Source: Gemmatimonadaceae bacterium (GTDB taxonomy: Bacteria > Latescibacterota > UBA2968 > UBA8231). From it: a DNA stretch of 36,308 nucleotides. The stretch is from assembly GCA_002726335.1 (NCBI GenBank), contig PBSR01000123.1, positions 1 through 36,308 of the forward strand, written 5' to 3'. This document shows positions 1-7,579 of this stretch, piece by piece (position 1 is the first letter of the stretch; each line of letters starts with the position of its first letter). Position numbers and translations under genes: made by a program. Under the pieces are notes generated by a model. It saw only the letters and a program-made list of their open reading frames with translations. It searched no databases and was not told where the DNA came from.

Positions 1-2367
1 ATGGCGCTGGGGGATGTGGACGGTGACGGGGACCTGGATCTGATCGCGGCCAATCTGGGTGTGAATCGTATGCACCTAGGCACGGGAAGCGGGACGTTTG
101 CCGCCGGCGTCGATTTGGCCACCGGTGGCTCCAACTCGACCCAGTCTGCGTCATTCGGAGATCTCGACGGCGATGGTGATCTCGACTTGATCGTCGCCGA
201 CTACGGTGTGAACCGCTTCTACCTGGGCGACGGCAGCGGATCCTTCGGCGCCAGCAACGATGTCGAAACCGGCACGACGAACAACACGCTCGGTATGTCG
301 CTGGGCGATCTCGATGGCGACGGCGATCTCGATGTGATCTTCGGCACCGCCAGTCTCTCGGCGCCGAACCGCGTGCATCTGAGCATGGGCAGCGGGTCCT
401 TTGCCGCTGGCAGTGATGTCGACTCACCGACGAACTCCACCCAAGCCACCGCGTTGGGGGATCTCGACGGCGACGGCGATCTCGATCTGGTCACCGGCAA
501 CAACAGTGCGGTCAACCGCGTCTACCTGAACAACAACACCTCCTTCTCCTCGTCGTCGCCGACGACCAACGCCAACAACACGACGACTACCGCCAACGTC
601 AGCGCCACCTTCAATCAATCCATGAACGCGGCGACGAGCTCCACCTTCGTTGTGCACGGCAGCATGACGGGCCAGCGTGCCGGCAGCTACAGCGGCGCGA
701 GCAGCACGACGCTGACCTTCGATCCGACGAACGACTTCGAGCCGGGCGAGAAGGTGGACGTGATGTTGCTGACGGGGTTGCGCAGCACGAGTGGGGATGC
801 GTTGCAGCCGCCGAAGGCGTACCGGTTTCGGGCGGCGGCGGCAGCAGGGCCGGTGGTATTCGATCAGGTGACGAGTGATGTCGGTACGCCGACGAACGAT
901 ACCTATGCTACATCGCTGGGGGATCTGGATGGGGATGGCGACCTGGATCTGGTCACCGGCAACGTCAACCAAGTGAATCGGGTGTATTTGAGTAATGGCA
1001 ATGGCACGTTTGCTTCCGGCAGCGATGTCGATACGCCGGCGAATACGACCTTTGAAATCGCCTTGGGGGATGTCGATGGGGACGGCGACTTGGATCTGAT
1101 CACCGGCAATTCCCTCGCGGTGAACCGGGTGTATCTGGGCAATGGCAATGGCACGTTTACTTCCGGCAACGATGTCGATACGCCGACGAATCCTACTCGG
1201 GGCATAGAGCTGGGTGATGTGGACGGCGACGGCGATCCGGATCTGCTCGTCGGCAACACGGGAGTGAACCGGAGGTACCTGAGCAATGGCGATGGGACCT
1301 TTGCCTCGGGGAGCGACGTCGACACGCCCAATAATTCTACTTGGGACGTGTCGTTCGGTGATGTGGATGGCGACGGCGACCTGGACATAGTTACTGGCAA
1401 TGCCGGCCAGGCCAACCGTATCTACCTCAACGAGGGGAACAGCGACGGCACGTTGACCGCCAGTGCCACGCTCGACGAGAGCAGCGCCATCAGCCTCATC
1501 GACACGATCGACACGCAGGTCGAGGCGAAGAGCCTGTTCGACTTCACCCTCACCGACGGTGGCGGCGGCGACGGCGTTGCTACGAATCTGTCGCAAGTCG
1601 TGCTCAACACGTCGGGCACGGGCCCCTTCTCCAAGATCAGCTGGCTGCTCAACGGGCCGGATGCAACGAACGCCGCCGGCACGTACAGCTCCGGCGCCAA
1701 CACCATCACTTTCTCCGGTCTGTCGCTGTCTCTCGCCGATGGTGCCAATGAGACCTACACCCTCAGCGGCTACTACAACAACACGAGCGGCCTGACGGTC
1801 GGCCAGACGTTCTCCTTCTCCATCGACGGCGACACCGACGTCACGGTGTTGACGTCTGGCTCTGAGATGTCGGGCAGCAACGCCGCCGTCAGCAATGCTG
1901 CCGCGGCTCAAGTGGCCATCTTCCTGAATTCGGATGGAGCGTTGACGGCGAGCAGCACGCTGGACGAGAGCAGCTCGATCGGGCTCGCCTTCGCGGCGCA
2001 GAGCGCAGCCACAGCAGTGGACCTGCTCGATTTCAACCTGACCGATGGCGGCGGCGGCGACGGGCTGGCGCTGGAGGTGTCGCAGATCGTGGTGAACAAA
2101 TCGGGGACGGGGACGTTCTCGGGGGTGACGTGGTTGCTCAACGGTCCCGATGCGAGTGACGTGGTCGGCGCAGTAGGTGCGAGCACGATCACCTTCTCCG
2201 GGCTGTCGATCTCGGTGGCAGAGGCTTCGAGCGAAGTCTACACCGTCAGCGGCTACTTCAACGACCTGAGCACGGTCACCCTCGGCGACACGTACTTGCT
2301 GTCGCTGGATGGAGATACGGATCTGACGCTGGTGTCGACGGGATCCGCGGCAGCAACTCAACCGTGA
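1..2367 (+). CDS. VCBS/FG-GAP repeat surface protein, 5'-partial, frameshifted near its end
   Basis: The frame is open from the first base, so the true start probably lies outside the window. Eight copies of a Ca-binding-type repeat with core GDxDGDGDLDL are visible: four at residues 1-180, then an Ig-like insert of the SbsA/Big_5 type (about 185-285), then four more up to residue 480. Two tandem domains of about 150 residues follow, each opening with DGxLTAS and sharing LTDGGGGDG and WLLNGPDA. Such proteins are extracellular and may bind carbohydrate or mediate adhesion; the function is inferred from the fold only. The frame stops at 2367 just where the second tandem domain should run into its linker. 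The natural continuation lies in another frame (see 2349-2483). Confidence 0.85.
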   Translation: MALGDVDGDGDLDLIAANLGVNRMHLGTGSGTFAAGVDLATGGSNSTQSASFGDLDGDGDLDLIVADYGVNRFYLGDGSGSFGASNDVETGTTNNTLGMSLGDLDGDGDLDVIFGTASLSAPNRVHLSMGSGSFAAGSDVDSPTNSTQATALGDLDGDGDLDLVTGNNSAVNRVYLNNNTSFSSSSPTTNANNTTTTANVSATFNQSMNAATSSTFVVHGSMTGQRAGSYSGASSTTLTFDPTNDFEPGEKVDVMLLTGLRSTSGDALQPPKAYRFRAAAAAGPVVFDQVTSDVGTPTNDTYATSLGDLDGDGDLDLVTGNVNQVNRVYLSNGNGTFASGSDVDTPANTTFEIALGDVDGDGDLDLITGNSLAVNRVYLGNGNGTFTSGNDVDTPTNPTRGIELGDVDGDGDPDLLVGNTGVNRRYLSNGDGTFASGSDVDTPNNSTWDVSFGDVDGDGDLDIVTGNAGQANRIYLNEGNSDGTLTASATLDESSAISLIDTIDTQVEAKSLFDFTLTDGGGGDGVATNLSQVVLNTSGTGPFSKISWLLNGPDATNAAGTYSSGANTITFSGLSLSLADGANETYTLSGYYNNTSGLTVGQTFSFSIDGDTDVTVLTSGSEMSGSNAAVSNAAAAQVAIFLNSDGALTASSTLDESSSIGLAFAAQSAATAVDLLDFNLTDGGGGDGLALEVSQIVVNKSGTGTFSGVTWLLNGPDASDVVGAVGASTITFSGLSISVAEASSEVYTVSGYFNDLSTVTLGDTYLLSLDGDTDLTLVSTGSAAATQP

Positions 2368-2483
2368 GCAATGCGGGTACGGCGATCTCGATTCCGACGT
2401 TTGCTGAGTACACGGCCATGCTGCTGGGGCTGTCGATGGCGGGGGTTGCGGCGTGGCGGATGCGGAGCGGGACTAGCGCGTGA
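2349..2483 (+). other. Displaced C-terminus: IPTL-CTERM-like sorting tail
   Basis: Read in the frame of 2349, this stretch encodes a linker matching the end of the previous tandem domain (SNSTVSNAG here, SNAAVSNAA there). It is followed by ISIPTFAEYTAMLLGL, a hydrophobic segment, then a basic WRMRS end and a TGA stop at 2481-2483. That layout (IPT motif, transmembrane helix, Arg cluster) is the IPTL-CTERM protein-sorting signal. One base missing near 2346-2349 would restore the full protein. No start codon of its own is seen. Confidence 0.75.
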
Positions 2484-2688
2484 CAGCTTTCTTGGTGGGG
2501 GAGGCCGTCTCCCTACTGCAGCAGATGCATCTGAGGGATATGTAGAATGCACCGATCTGGATACCAGTCAGCAGAACCATCGCCACTAACAGAGTCTCTG
2601 GCCAATGGCCCAGTCGGTCATTGAATGCCTGCATTTCCAGCCTTGCAGCCCGAAGGTCCTGCCGCACGAGTGCGATGCCTGGGTGCAT
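2473..2688 (-). CDS. Small coiled-coil plus single-TM membrane protein
   Basis: 71 residues. The N-terminal half is a charged amphipathic helix (VRQDLRAARLEMQAFNDRL), followed by one hydrophobic span (LLVAMVLLTGIQIGAFYIS) and a short Cys/Lys-rich tail. The ATG is preceded by GAGG at a 5-nt spacing, which supports expression. It lies 118 bp downstream of the DUF4143 ATPase on the same strand. Its stop overlaps the end of the displaced VCBS C-terminus by 11 bp in convergent orientation. No family is recognised; a short helix-plus-TM protein of this kind is often phage- or envelope-associated, but that is only analogy. Confidence 0.5.
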   Translation of the reverse strand: MHPGIALVRQDLRAARLEMQAFNDRLGHWPETLLVAMVLLTGIQIGAFYISLRCICCSRETASPTKKAVTR

Positions 2689-2806
2689 GTCGTCCTCAGA
2701 AGGTGGGATGGGTCTGGGTTCGCGTGGTCATGTCCGGCATTGGTCAGGTCCTCGGAGTATAGCGCAGTCAGGGCTCCCTCACGAGAGGAACCTGCATGGC
2801 GATCTG

Positions 2807-3952
2807 CTATACTTCCCAGGGCCGCTCTCCGACTGCCGACAACGGCAGGGCCGTGATGTCCTGCTTTATCGGGAAGCGGCGATCACCTGCATGTACCACC
2901 CAGAGATGGTCGAGCTGGAGGTCGGCAAGAGCCGAGAGCATGGATCGTGTCGATCGTGGGGCGTCGGTCCATTTGGCCTCGAATCCGATGCGACGTCCGC
3001 CGCTCATGATCAACAGATCGAGCTCCGCGCCGCCGTGAGTGCCCCAGAAGTACACATCGCGGGTGTCGGTGAAACGTAGCACCTGTTCCAGAGCGAACCC
3101 CTCCCACGAGGCGCCCAGTTTGGGATGCCCCGTCACGGCGTGCCGGTCGGTGAGGGACAGCAGGGTGTGCAGCAGGCCGCTGTCTCTGATGTAGAGCTTG
3201 GGAGACTTCACCTGGCGTTTGGACAGGTTTTCGTGCCATGGGGGAAGCTGACGCACCATGAACGTGTCGCTCAACACGTCCACGTATCGCCGTACGCTGT
3301 TGTCGGAGACACCGAGGGAACGGCCGATTTCCGACAGGTTCAGGGTCTGGCCGTGGTAGTGGGCGAGCATGGTCCAGAGCCGTCGGATCTGTTCCGTCGG
3401 CAGCGACAGACCGGCGCGAGGAATATCCCGCTCGAGGAAGGTGCGCACGAAGTTGTCGCGCCAGGCGACGCTGTCCACATCGGATTCGGCCAGCAGCGAT
3501 CGAGGGAATCCCCCCCGAATCCACAGACTGTCAAGGTGCTGGGCGCCTACCTCGGCGAGGTCGAAACCGTCGAGTTCGATAAACTCGATCCGCCCCGCCA
3601 ACGTCTCAGACGAGCCGCGCACAAGGTCGGGAGAGGAACTGCCCAGTAGCAGGAACCGGACGGGCACCGGGTCCCGATCCGCCAGTACCCTCAGCACCGG
3701 CAGCAATTCAGGCATCAGCTGGATCTCATCCAGCACAACCATCCCCTTCATCTCCCGCAGCGCCAGCATCGGCTCTGCGAGTCGAGCACGGTCGGGCGGC
3801 GATTCCAGGTCGAAGTATTCCGCGCCAGAACGGACAGCCAGACTTCTCGCCAGGGTGGTCTTGCCACACTGGCGAGGTCCGAGCAGTGCCGTGATCGGCG
3901 CGCGCCGGAGTGCCCGCTCAACGCGTTCTTCGTGTCTGAGTCTCGGAATCAC
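2807..3952 (-). CDS. AAA-type ATPase with DUF4143 domain
   Basis: 381 residues, full length for this family. Walker A is GPRQCGKTT (25-33) and Walker B is VVLDEIQ (72-78). A winged-helix-like segment (about 195-235, SEIGRSLGVSDNSVRRYVDVL) leads into the C-terminal DUF4143 nuclease-like domain, with GAELDLL and GFEAKW (roughly 305-330) forming a PD-(D/E)XK-type core. These proteins are widespread, often horizontally mobile, and their cellular role is poorly known. The start is GTG at 3952; no strong Shine-Dalgarno is visible. A dyad sits 21 bp upstream, and a decayed relative with the same dyad lies about 500 bp away. Confidence 0.93.
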   Translation of the reverse strand: MIPRLRHEERVERALRRAPITALLGPRQCGKTTLARSLAVRSGAEYFDLESPPDRARLAEPMLALREMKGMVVLDEIQLMPELLPVLRVLADRDPVPVRFLLLGSSSPDLVRGSSETLAGRIEFIELDGFDLAEVGAQHLDSLWIRGGFPRSLLAESDVDSVAWRDNFVRTFLERDIPRAGLSLPTEQIRRLWTMLAHYHGQTLNLSEIGRSLGVSDNSVRRYVDVLSDTFMVRQLPPWHENLSKRQVKSPKLYIRDSGLLHTLLSLTDRHAVTGHPKLGASWEGFALEQVLRFTDTRDVYFWGTHGGAELDLLIMSGGRRIGFEAKWTDAPRSTRSMLSALADLQLDHLWVVHAGDRRFPIKQDITALPLSAVGERPWEV

Positions 3953-3972
3953 AGGTGTAATATATCCATGTA

Positions 3973-3997
3973 ATATCGAATTTACAAATCGAAATTA
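3973..3997. promoter_or_regulatory. Dyad upstream of the DUF4143 gene, probable operator
   Basis: AATATCGA - 9 nt - TCGAAATT, an imperfect inverted repeat ending 21 bp before the GTG start of the ATPase gene. The same architecture, including a TAC in the middle of the 9-nt spacer, recurs at 4535-4559 upstream of the ATPase remnant. Conservation in two places beside the same gene family suggests a binding site, possibly for autoregulation. Confidence 0.5.
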
Positions 3998-4043
3998 CCA
4001 GAATAATCACCTCTAGCCCGACTGTACGCTAGGCTCACGAACG

Positions 4044-4091
4044 TATGAGCGTTTTGCAGAGTTATGAGCGTTTTGAGCACTGTGAGCGTTG
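4044..4091. repeat. Three phased TGAGCGTT direct repeats
   Basis: TATGAGCGTTTTG occurs exactly at 4044-4056 and 4063-4075. A third, shorter copy of TGAGCGTT is at 4083-4090. The start-to-start distances are 19 and 18 bp, close to two helical turns, as in operator arrays or iterons. They lie between the ATPase gene and the gene-poor stretch to 4683. No gene that they would obviously control is seen. Confidence 0.5.
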
Positions 4092-4164
4092 TTGTAATAA
4101 TGCAGATCACGCCATGGGCCGTGCGATCCACTTTCCAGAGGTGGTTCTCAGGGATTCGGCTGGT

Positions 4165-4207
4165 CTGGAGTCGGTGCTCCAAAGGGCACGCCCTTTGCAG
4201 TCTCCAG
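4165..4207. repeat. Strong nested stem-loop in the gene-poor region
   Basis: The inner palindrome is CAAAGGGC-AC-GCCCTTTG (4180-4197). Outer arms CTGGAG (4165-4170) and CTCCAG (4202-4207) are complementary. There is no T-tract, so it is not an obvious intrinsic terminator. It may be a REP-like or structured RNA element. The rest of 4016-4415 shows no supportable gene; short open frames there lack family resemblance and ribosome sites. Confidence 0.45.
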
Positions 4208-4415
4208 CGGGAGAGCTCCTATATAGTTGAACGACAGCCTGAGGCCGGCCCAGATCGCGCGATCGACAGATGCCAATCCAGTCCAGCATGACCCGCCCCA
4301 GCGATCGCGCCCTGTACCGTCGTAGCGAAGAGGCGCTGTACCAGGCAGCACGTACCCACTTTCGCGGCCGTCGGGGCGGCGAACTGCGGCGTATGGTGCG
4401 GCGTTATCTGAAGCC

Positions 4416-4524
4416 GCAATTCGGGCATCAGCGCCAGCACCGGCTCTGCGAATCGAGCGCGGTCCGGCGGCGACTCCAGGTCGAAGTATTCCGCGCCAGA
4501 GCGGACAACCGGGGCCTTCGCCAT
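4416..4524 (-). pseudogene. Remnant of a second DUF4143-type ATPase
   Basis: Translated on the minus strand this gives VRSGAEYFDLESPP and then DRARFAEPVLAL, nearly identical to residues 40-65 of the intact ATPase at 2807-3952, then jumps to MPEL (intact residues 80-83). The intervening 14 codons, which carry Walker B, are missing; the join lies at a repeated CAGC. The region before it, including Walker A, is also missing, yet the upstream dyad survives at 4535-4559. The homology ends at about 4416. This is a twice-deleted fossil of a paralogue, not a functional gene. Confidence 0.8.
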
Positions 4525-4534
4525 GGAACCTTGA

Positions 4535-4559
4535 AATCTCGAATCTACAAGTCGAGATT
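4535..4559. promoter_or_regulatory. Second copy of the DUF4143 upstream dyad
   Basis: AATCTCGA - ATCTACAAG - TCGAGATT, a perfect 8-bp inverted repeat with a 9-nt spacer. It has the same layout as 3973-3997 and is placed just upstream of the ATPase remnant. The arms have diverged from the first copy but remain self-complementary, which argues for past selection on the symmetry. Confidence 0.55.
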
Positions 4560-4683
4560 CCCTGACTATGGGACTTCCTCCCTACGCGGTTACAGCCAGC
4601 TCAGGCCGTGCGAGAGCCGCGCGGGTTGAGACTCCCGCAGACCAAGAGATCACATTCAAACTCTCCCACTGACGGGGCGTCAA

Positions 4684-5511
4684 ATGAAGACCAGCTTCAC
4701 CACTCTCGGCTGTCCCTCCTGGGACCTCGGCACCATCATCGCACAGGGCAGCGCCATGGGCTTCGATGGCGTCGACTTCCGCGGTCTGCAGGACGACATC
4801 GACATCACGCAGCTGCCGGCGTTCACCACCGACATCGCCACAACGAAGGCGCGATTCGATGACGCGGGACTGCACGTATGCGGCATCAGCTCGAGCCTGA
4901 AGGTGTGCGACGACTCGAAGTGTGAGGACAACCTGGAGGAGGCGAAGCGGACGATCCCGGTGGCTGCCGAGCTGGGAACCGAGACGATCCGCGTGTTCGG
5001 TGGCGGCGACCCGGCGCGGCACTCGAAAGAGCAGATGGCCGACATCGGTCAGCAGATGATGCTGCAGGTGCTCGATCTCGACGGGGCTGGACAGTTCAAG
5101 TGGGTCTTTGAAACCCACGATCACTGGATACAATCCGCGGACTGCAAGCTGCTGCTCGAACGGGTGACGGTGCCACAATTCGGTGCCCTGTGGGATATGG
5201 GGCACACATCCCGCGTGGGTGGCGAAGATCCGGCCGATACTCTGGCGGCGTTTGGTGACCGCGTCTACTACCTGCACGTCAAGGACGCCATCGACGACGC
5301 GTCCCATGAACACGCCATGAACGACGGCTGGCGCTACGTGCCACCCGGCACCGGCGAGCTGCCGATCGGCAAGGCGCTCGAACTGTTGAAAGAACGCGGG
5401 TACGACGGCTACGTCATGTTCGAGCACGAGAAGCGCTGGCACGGCGAACTCGAAGAGCCGGAGGAGATCCTTCCGTTGTTTCTGAAATGGATGAGGGGGT
5501 TGGGGGTGTAG
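4684..5511 (+). CDS. Sugar phosphate isomerase/epimerase (AP-endonuclease-2 TIM barrel)
   Basis: 275 residues, normal length. It has the xylose-isomerase-like TIM-barrel pattern, with a likely metal-binding set E143 (VFETHDHW), D171 (ALWDMGHT), H198 (YYLHVKD) and E247 (MFEHEKRW). Members interconvert ketoses/aldoses or epimerise sugars such as inosose or tagatose in the cytoplasm; the substrate cannot be told from sequence. The start is ATG, with only a weak GGGG ribosome site. The gene stands alone on the plus strand and its TAG abuts the sulfatase stop on the other strand with no gap. Confidence 0.9.
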   Translation: MKTSFTTLGCPSWDLGTIIAQGSAMGFDGVDFRGLQDDIDITQLPAFTTDIATTKARFDDAGLHVCGISSSLKVCDDSKCEDNLEEAKRTIPVAAELGTETIRVFGGGDPARHSKEQMADIGQQMMLQVLDLDGAGQFKWVFETHDHWIQSADCKLLLERVTVPQFGALWDMGHTSRVGGEDPADTLAAFGDRVYYLHVKDAIDDASHEHAMNDGWRYVPPGTGELPIGKALELLKERGYDGYVMFEHEKRWHGELEEPEEILPLFLKWMRGLGV

Positions 5512-6960
5512 TCAGCGCCAGGCAGCACTCCAGCCCGCCGTGTGTACGTCGCTGCTGATACGCCAGTCTCGCAGCACATCGAGCAGCTCGCGCCTCTTCG
5601 CCTGATGTGAGTCGTCATCCCACAGGTTGACGACCTCGTCCGGGTCGCTGCGCAGGTCGAAGAGCTGTCCTTCGGGACAGTCGACGAAGTGCACGAGCTT
5701 CCAGTTTTCCGTACGCACCATCGTCATGAACTCCGTCTTCTGCAGAATGCCGTCGCGGCCGTGCTCGGCGAACACGACCTCGCGCGCCTGCCAGTCTTCG
5801 CCCTTCAGTGCCGGCAGCAGCGAGCGTGCCTCCATCGTCGGGGCGGGGTCGACACCTGCCAGCTCGAGCAGCGCGGGACCGATGTCCATCTGCTGACACA
5901 AGCCCTCGACACGCCGATCGCCGGCGAATCGTTCTGGCGACGAGACGATCAGCGGCATGCGTGTGATCGTGTCGTACATCGTCCACTTCTGGCTGTGGCC
6001 GTGGTCGGTGAGGCAGTCGCCGTGGTCGGCGGTGAAGACGACGACGGCGTTCTCCAGGTATCCCTTGTCTTCCAGGGCCCGCAGGATCTCGCCCACCTTG
6101 GTGTCGATCATCTCGACGTTGGCCATGTAGTAGGCGCGCTGACGGCGGCGTTGTTGTTCGGTGGGCTCGAGCAGGTGCACGACGCTGTCGTGGTCAACCT
6201 CGGTGTTGTGCTGGCGCATGGCTTTGTAGGGCGCCGGCTGACCGTCGAGCTCTTGTTGCGTCACCGGCAGCAGGGGGACGTCGCGCTCCATGTACTTCTG
6301 CGCCATCTCCGGGGTGGGGTCATACGGCGGGTGTGGTCCCGGAAAGCCGATCTCGAGAAACAGGGGCCGCTCTTCGTCCCGCGGTTTGGTGCGGATCCAG
6401 TGGGTGGCCATGTCGCCGACGAAGTTGTCGGGATGGGTGTCGGCGGGCAGGTCCCAGGTGAAGGCGCCCAGGCTTTCGTCATAGTCGGGTCTCTTGCGGT
6501 AGAACTCGCGCTGCTGTTTGACGATGCCGCGGGCGCGCAGGGCTTTGTCCCACTCGTCGAAGTAGTAGCGCTCTTCCAGATAGCGGTCCTTGTTCTCGAC
6601 GACGTAGCGCTCCTCGAAACCGAGGGGTGTGTGGTACGGATAGCTGTGCATCTTGCCGACGTTGATCGTGCGGTAACCGCTGTCGCGCAGCTGTTCGATC
6701 CAGGAGTGGTTCCAGGCGTCGGCGTTCTTCAGGATGCCGGTGGTGTGCGGGTAGTAGCCGGTGAACAGGCTGGCCCGGGAGGGGGCGCAGGAGGCGGCGG
6801 TGACGTGACAGTCGGTGAAGGTGACGCCGCTGTGCACGAGACGGTCGAGGTTTGGCGTGTCAACGTAGCCGTAGCCCAGAGCGTTGATCGTGTCGAAGCG
6901 CTGCTGGTCGGTGATGATGAAAATGATGTTGGGGCGGTCAGCGCCGGTCAGACCAATCAA
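5512..6960 (-). CDS. Sulfatase, Cys type (needs formylglycine)
   Basis: 482 residues, typical of type I sulfatases. The modification motif is CAPSR at 58-62 within CAPSRASLFTG; C58 would be oxidised to formylglycine. Metal ligands are expected at D18-Q19 (IITDQQ) and in the later VVFTADHGD segment; GKMHSYPYH and HGHSQKWTMYD are further conserved blocks. There is no signal peptide, so it may be cytoplasmic or begin further upstream. The start TTG follows GAGGGGG at 5 nt. It probably removes sulfate from a sugar or polysaccharide fragment. A perfect 19-bp palindrome lies about 70 bp upstream of the start. Confidence 0.93.
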   Translation of the reverse strand: MIGLTGADRPNIIFIITDQQRFDTINALGYGYVDTPNLDRLVHSGVTFTDCHVTAASCAPSRASLFTGYYPHTTGILKNADAWNHSWIEQLRDSGYRTINVGKMHSYPYHTPLGFEERYVVENKDRYLEERYYFDEWDKALRARGIVKQQREFYRKRPDYDESLGAFTWDLPADTHPDNFVGDMATHWIRTKPRDEERPLFLEIGFPGPHPPYDPTPEMAQKYMERDVPLLPVTQQELDGQPAPYKAMRQHNTEVDHDSVVHLLEPTEQQRRRQRAYYMANVEMIDTKVGEILRALEDKGYLENAVVVFTADHGDCLTDHGHSQKWTMYDTITRMPLIVSSPERFAGDRRVEGLCQQMDIGPALLELAGVDPAPTMEARSLLPALKGEDWQAREVVFAEHGRDGILQKTEFMTMVRTENWKLVHFVDCPEGQLFDLRSDPDEVVNLWDDDSHQAKRRELLDVLRDWRISSDVHTAGWSAAWR

Positions 6961-7029
6961 GAGATCCCCCTCGGATTGTGCAGTCGCTGGAGCACTGGCG
7001 GAGAGGGTAGACTACGGCAGGGGGGGCCT

Positions 7030-7048
7030 CATGGCCAGACTGGCCATG
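7030..7048. promoter_or_regulatory. Perfect 19-bp palindrome upstream of the sulfatase
   Basis: CATGGCCAGACTGGCCATG: 9-bp arms around one central base. It lies in the 99-bp gap between the small membrane gene and the sulfatase start, so it is well placed to be an operator for a dimeric repressor controlling the sulfatase. No T-tract follows on either strand, so a terminator is unlikely. Confidence 0.55.
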
Positions 7049-7059
7049 GACCACTCAGA

Positions 7060-7386
7060 TCAGCGTTCCACCACGTGGCTGGTGAGCAGATCGAAGTGTG
7101 CCGTGCGGCACGAGTCGTCGAATTCGTAGAGTCCGATCTCCTCGCTGGCGTGGGCGGTGCGTACGTTGACACGATGGCGCTTGTGCTCCAGTCCACGCCA
7201 TTCGTGTTCCACGCGACCGTGCCTGTTCAACTCGGCGCGAAGGTCACAGCGCACCGCGTCCAGCTGGTCCTGCAGCCGGGCAAAACGTCGGTGATGGGCG
7301 GCGAGCAACTCCACCGTCAGGATCTTGACCACGACCACCGCCGCCAGGGCTACCAGGGCGGCGATCATGGATATCGTTGTCAGCAA
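7060..7386 (-). CDS. Small membrane protein, N-terminal TM and coiled coil
   Basis: 108 residues from the TTG start; an alternative ATG is 6 codons downstream. The hydrophobic span at about 7-30 (MIAALVALAAVVVVKILTVEL) is followed by a charged helical region rich in Arg, Glu and Gln (HHRRFARLQDQLDAVRCDL). GGAG lies 9 nt before the TTG, which favours that start. The topology suggests an inner-membrane anchor with a soluble helix. No family is recognised. Two CRP-like dyads lie 63-100 bp upstream. Confidence 0.5.
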   Translation of the reverse strand: MLTTISMIAALVALAAVVVVKILTVELLAAHHRRFARLQDQLDAVRCDLRAELNRHGRVEHEWRGLEHKRHRVNVRTAHASEEIGLYEFDDSCRTAHFDLLTSHVVER

Positions 7387-7448
7387 CAGTCAAGTCTCCA
7401 AGTTCAGGGCACTCATACCTAGGATCGGTAGGAAGGCCGAAACCCGGC

Positions 7449-7487
7449 GTGACCGCGGTCACGTCGCGGACGTGATGTGCATCACGT
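7449..7487. promoter_or_regulatory. Tandem GTGA-N6-TCAC sites, CRP/FNR-like
   Basis: Site 1 is GTGACCGCGGTCAC (7449-7462), a perfect 14-bp palindrome. Site 2 is ACGTGATGTGCATCACGT (7470-7487), containing GTGA-TGTGCA-TCAC. The centres are 23 bp apart. GTGA-N6-TCAC is the core of CRP-family operators. The sites are upstream of the small membrane gene at 7060-7386, reading on the minus strand. Confidence 0.55.
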
Positions 7488-7534
7488 GCAAAAACAACAG
7501 GTTACGAAGGCTAAGACGCGCCGATGACAGCACG

Positions 7535-7577
7535 GTTCCCCCGGGGAACTCGGGCCCCGAGCAGGGCTGAGGGGGAA
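7535..7577. other. GC-rich hairpin cluster after the six-gene operon
   Basis: GTTCCCC-C-GGGGAAC (7535-7549) is a palindrome. TTCCCCC at its left can alternatively pair with GGGGGAA near 7571-7577. It lies immediately after the stop of the 834-residue gene in the minus direction. It could slow or end transcription, but no T-tract is present, so an intrinsic terminator is not established. Confidence 0.3.
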
Positions 7578-7579
7578 AC

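Noticed and set aside
424..2361. 645-residue open frame on the minus strand antisense to the VCBS gene
   Set aside because: It arises from the periodic GAT/GGC codons of the repeats; composition is unnatural and no family resemblance is seen.
4016..4415. Possible small genes in the gene-poor region, including a frame with PLETAKGVPFG
   Set aside because: No start with a ribosome site, no family match and conflicting frames; treated as non-coding.
5689..7422. 577-residue plus-strand frame across the sulfatase
   Set aside because: Antisense shadow of a clear sulfatase gene; high-GC third-position effect.
7535..7549. GTTCCCC-C-GGGGAAC as a confident terminator
   Set aside because: The one-base loop and lack of a T-tract argue against an intrinsic terminator; kept only as a low-confidence structure.
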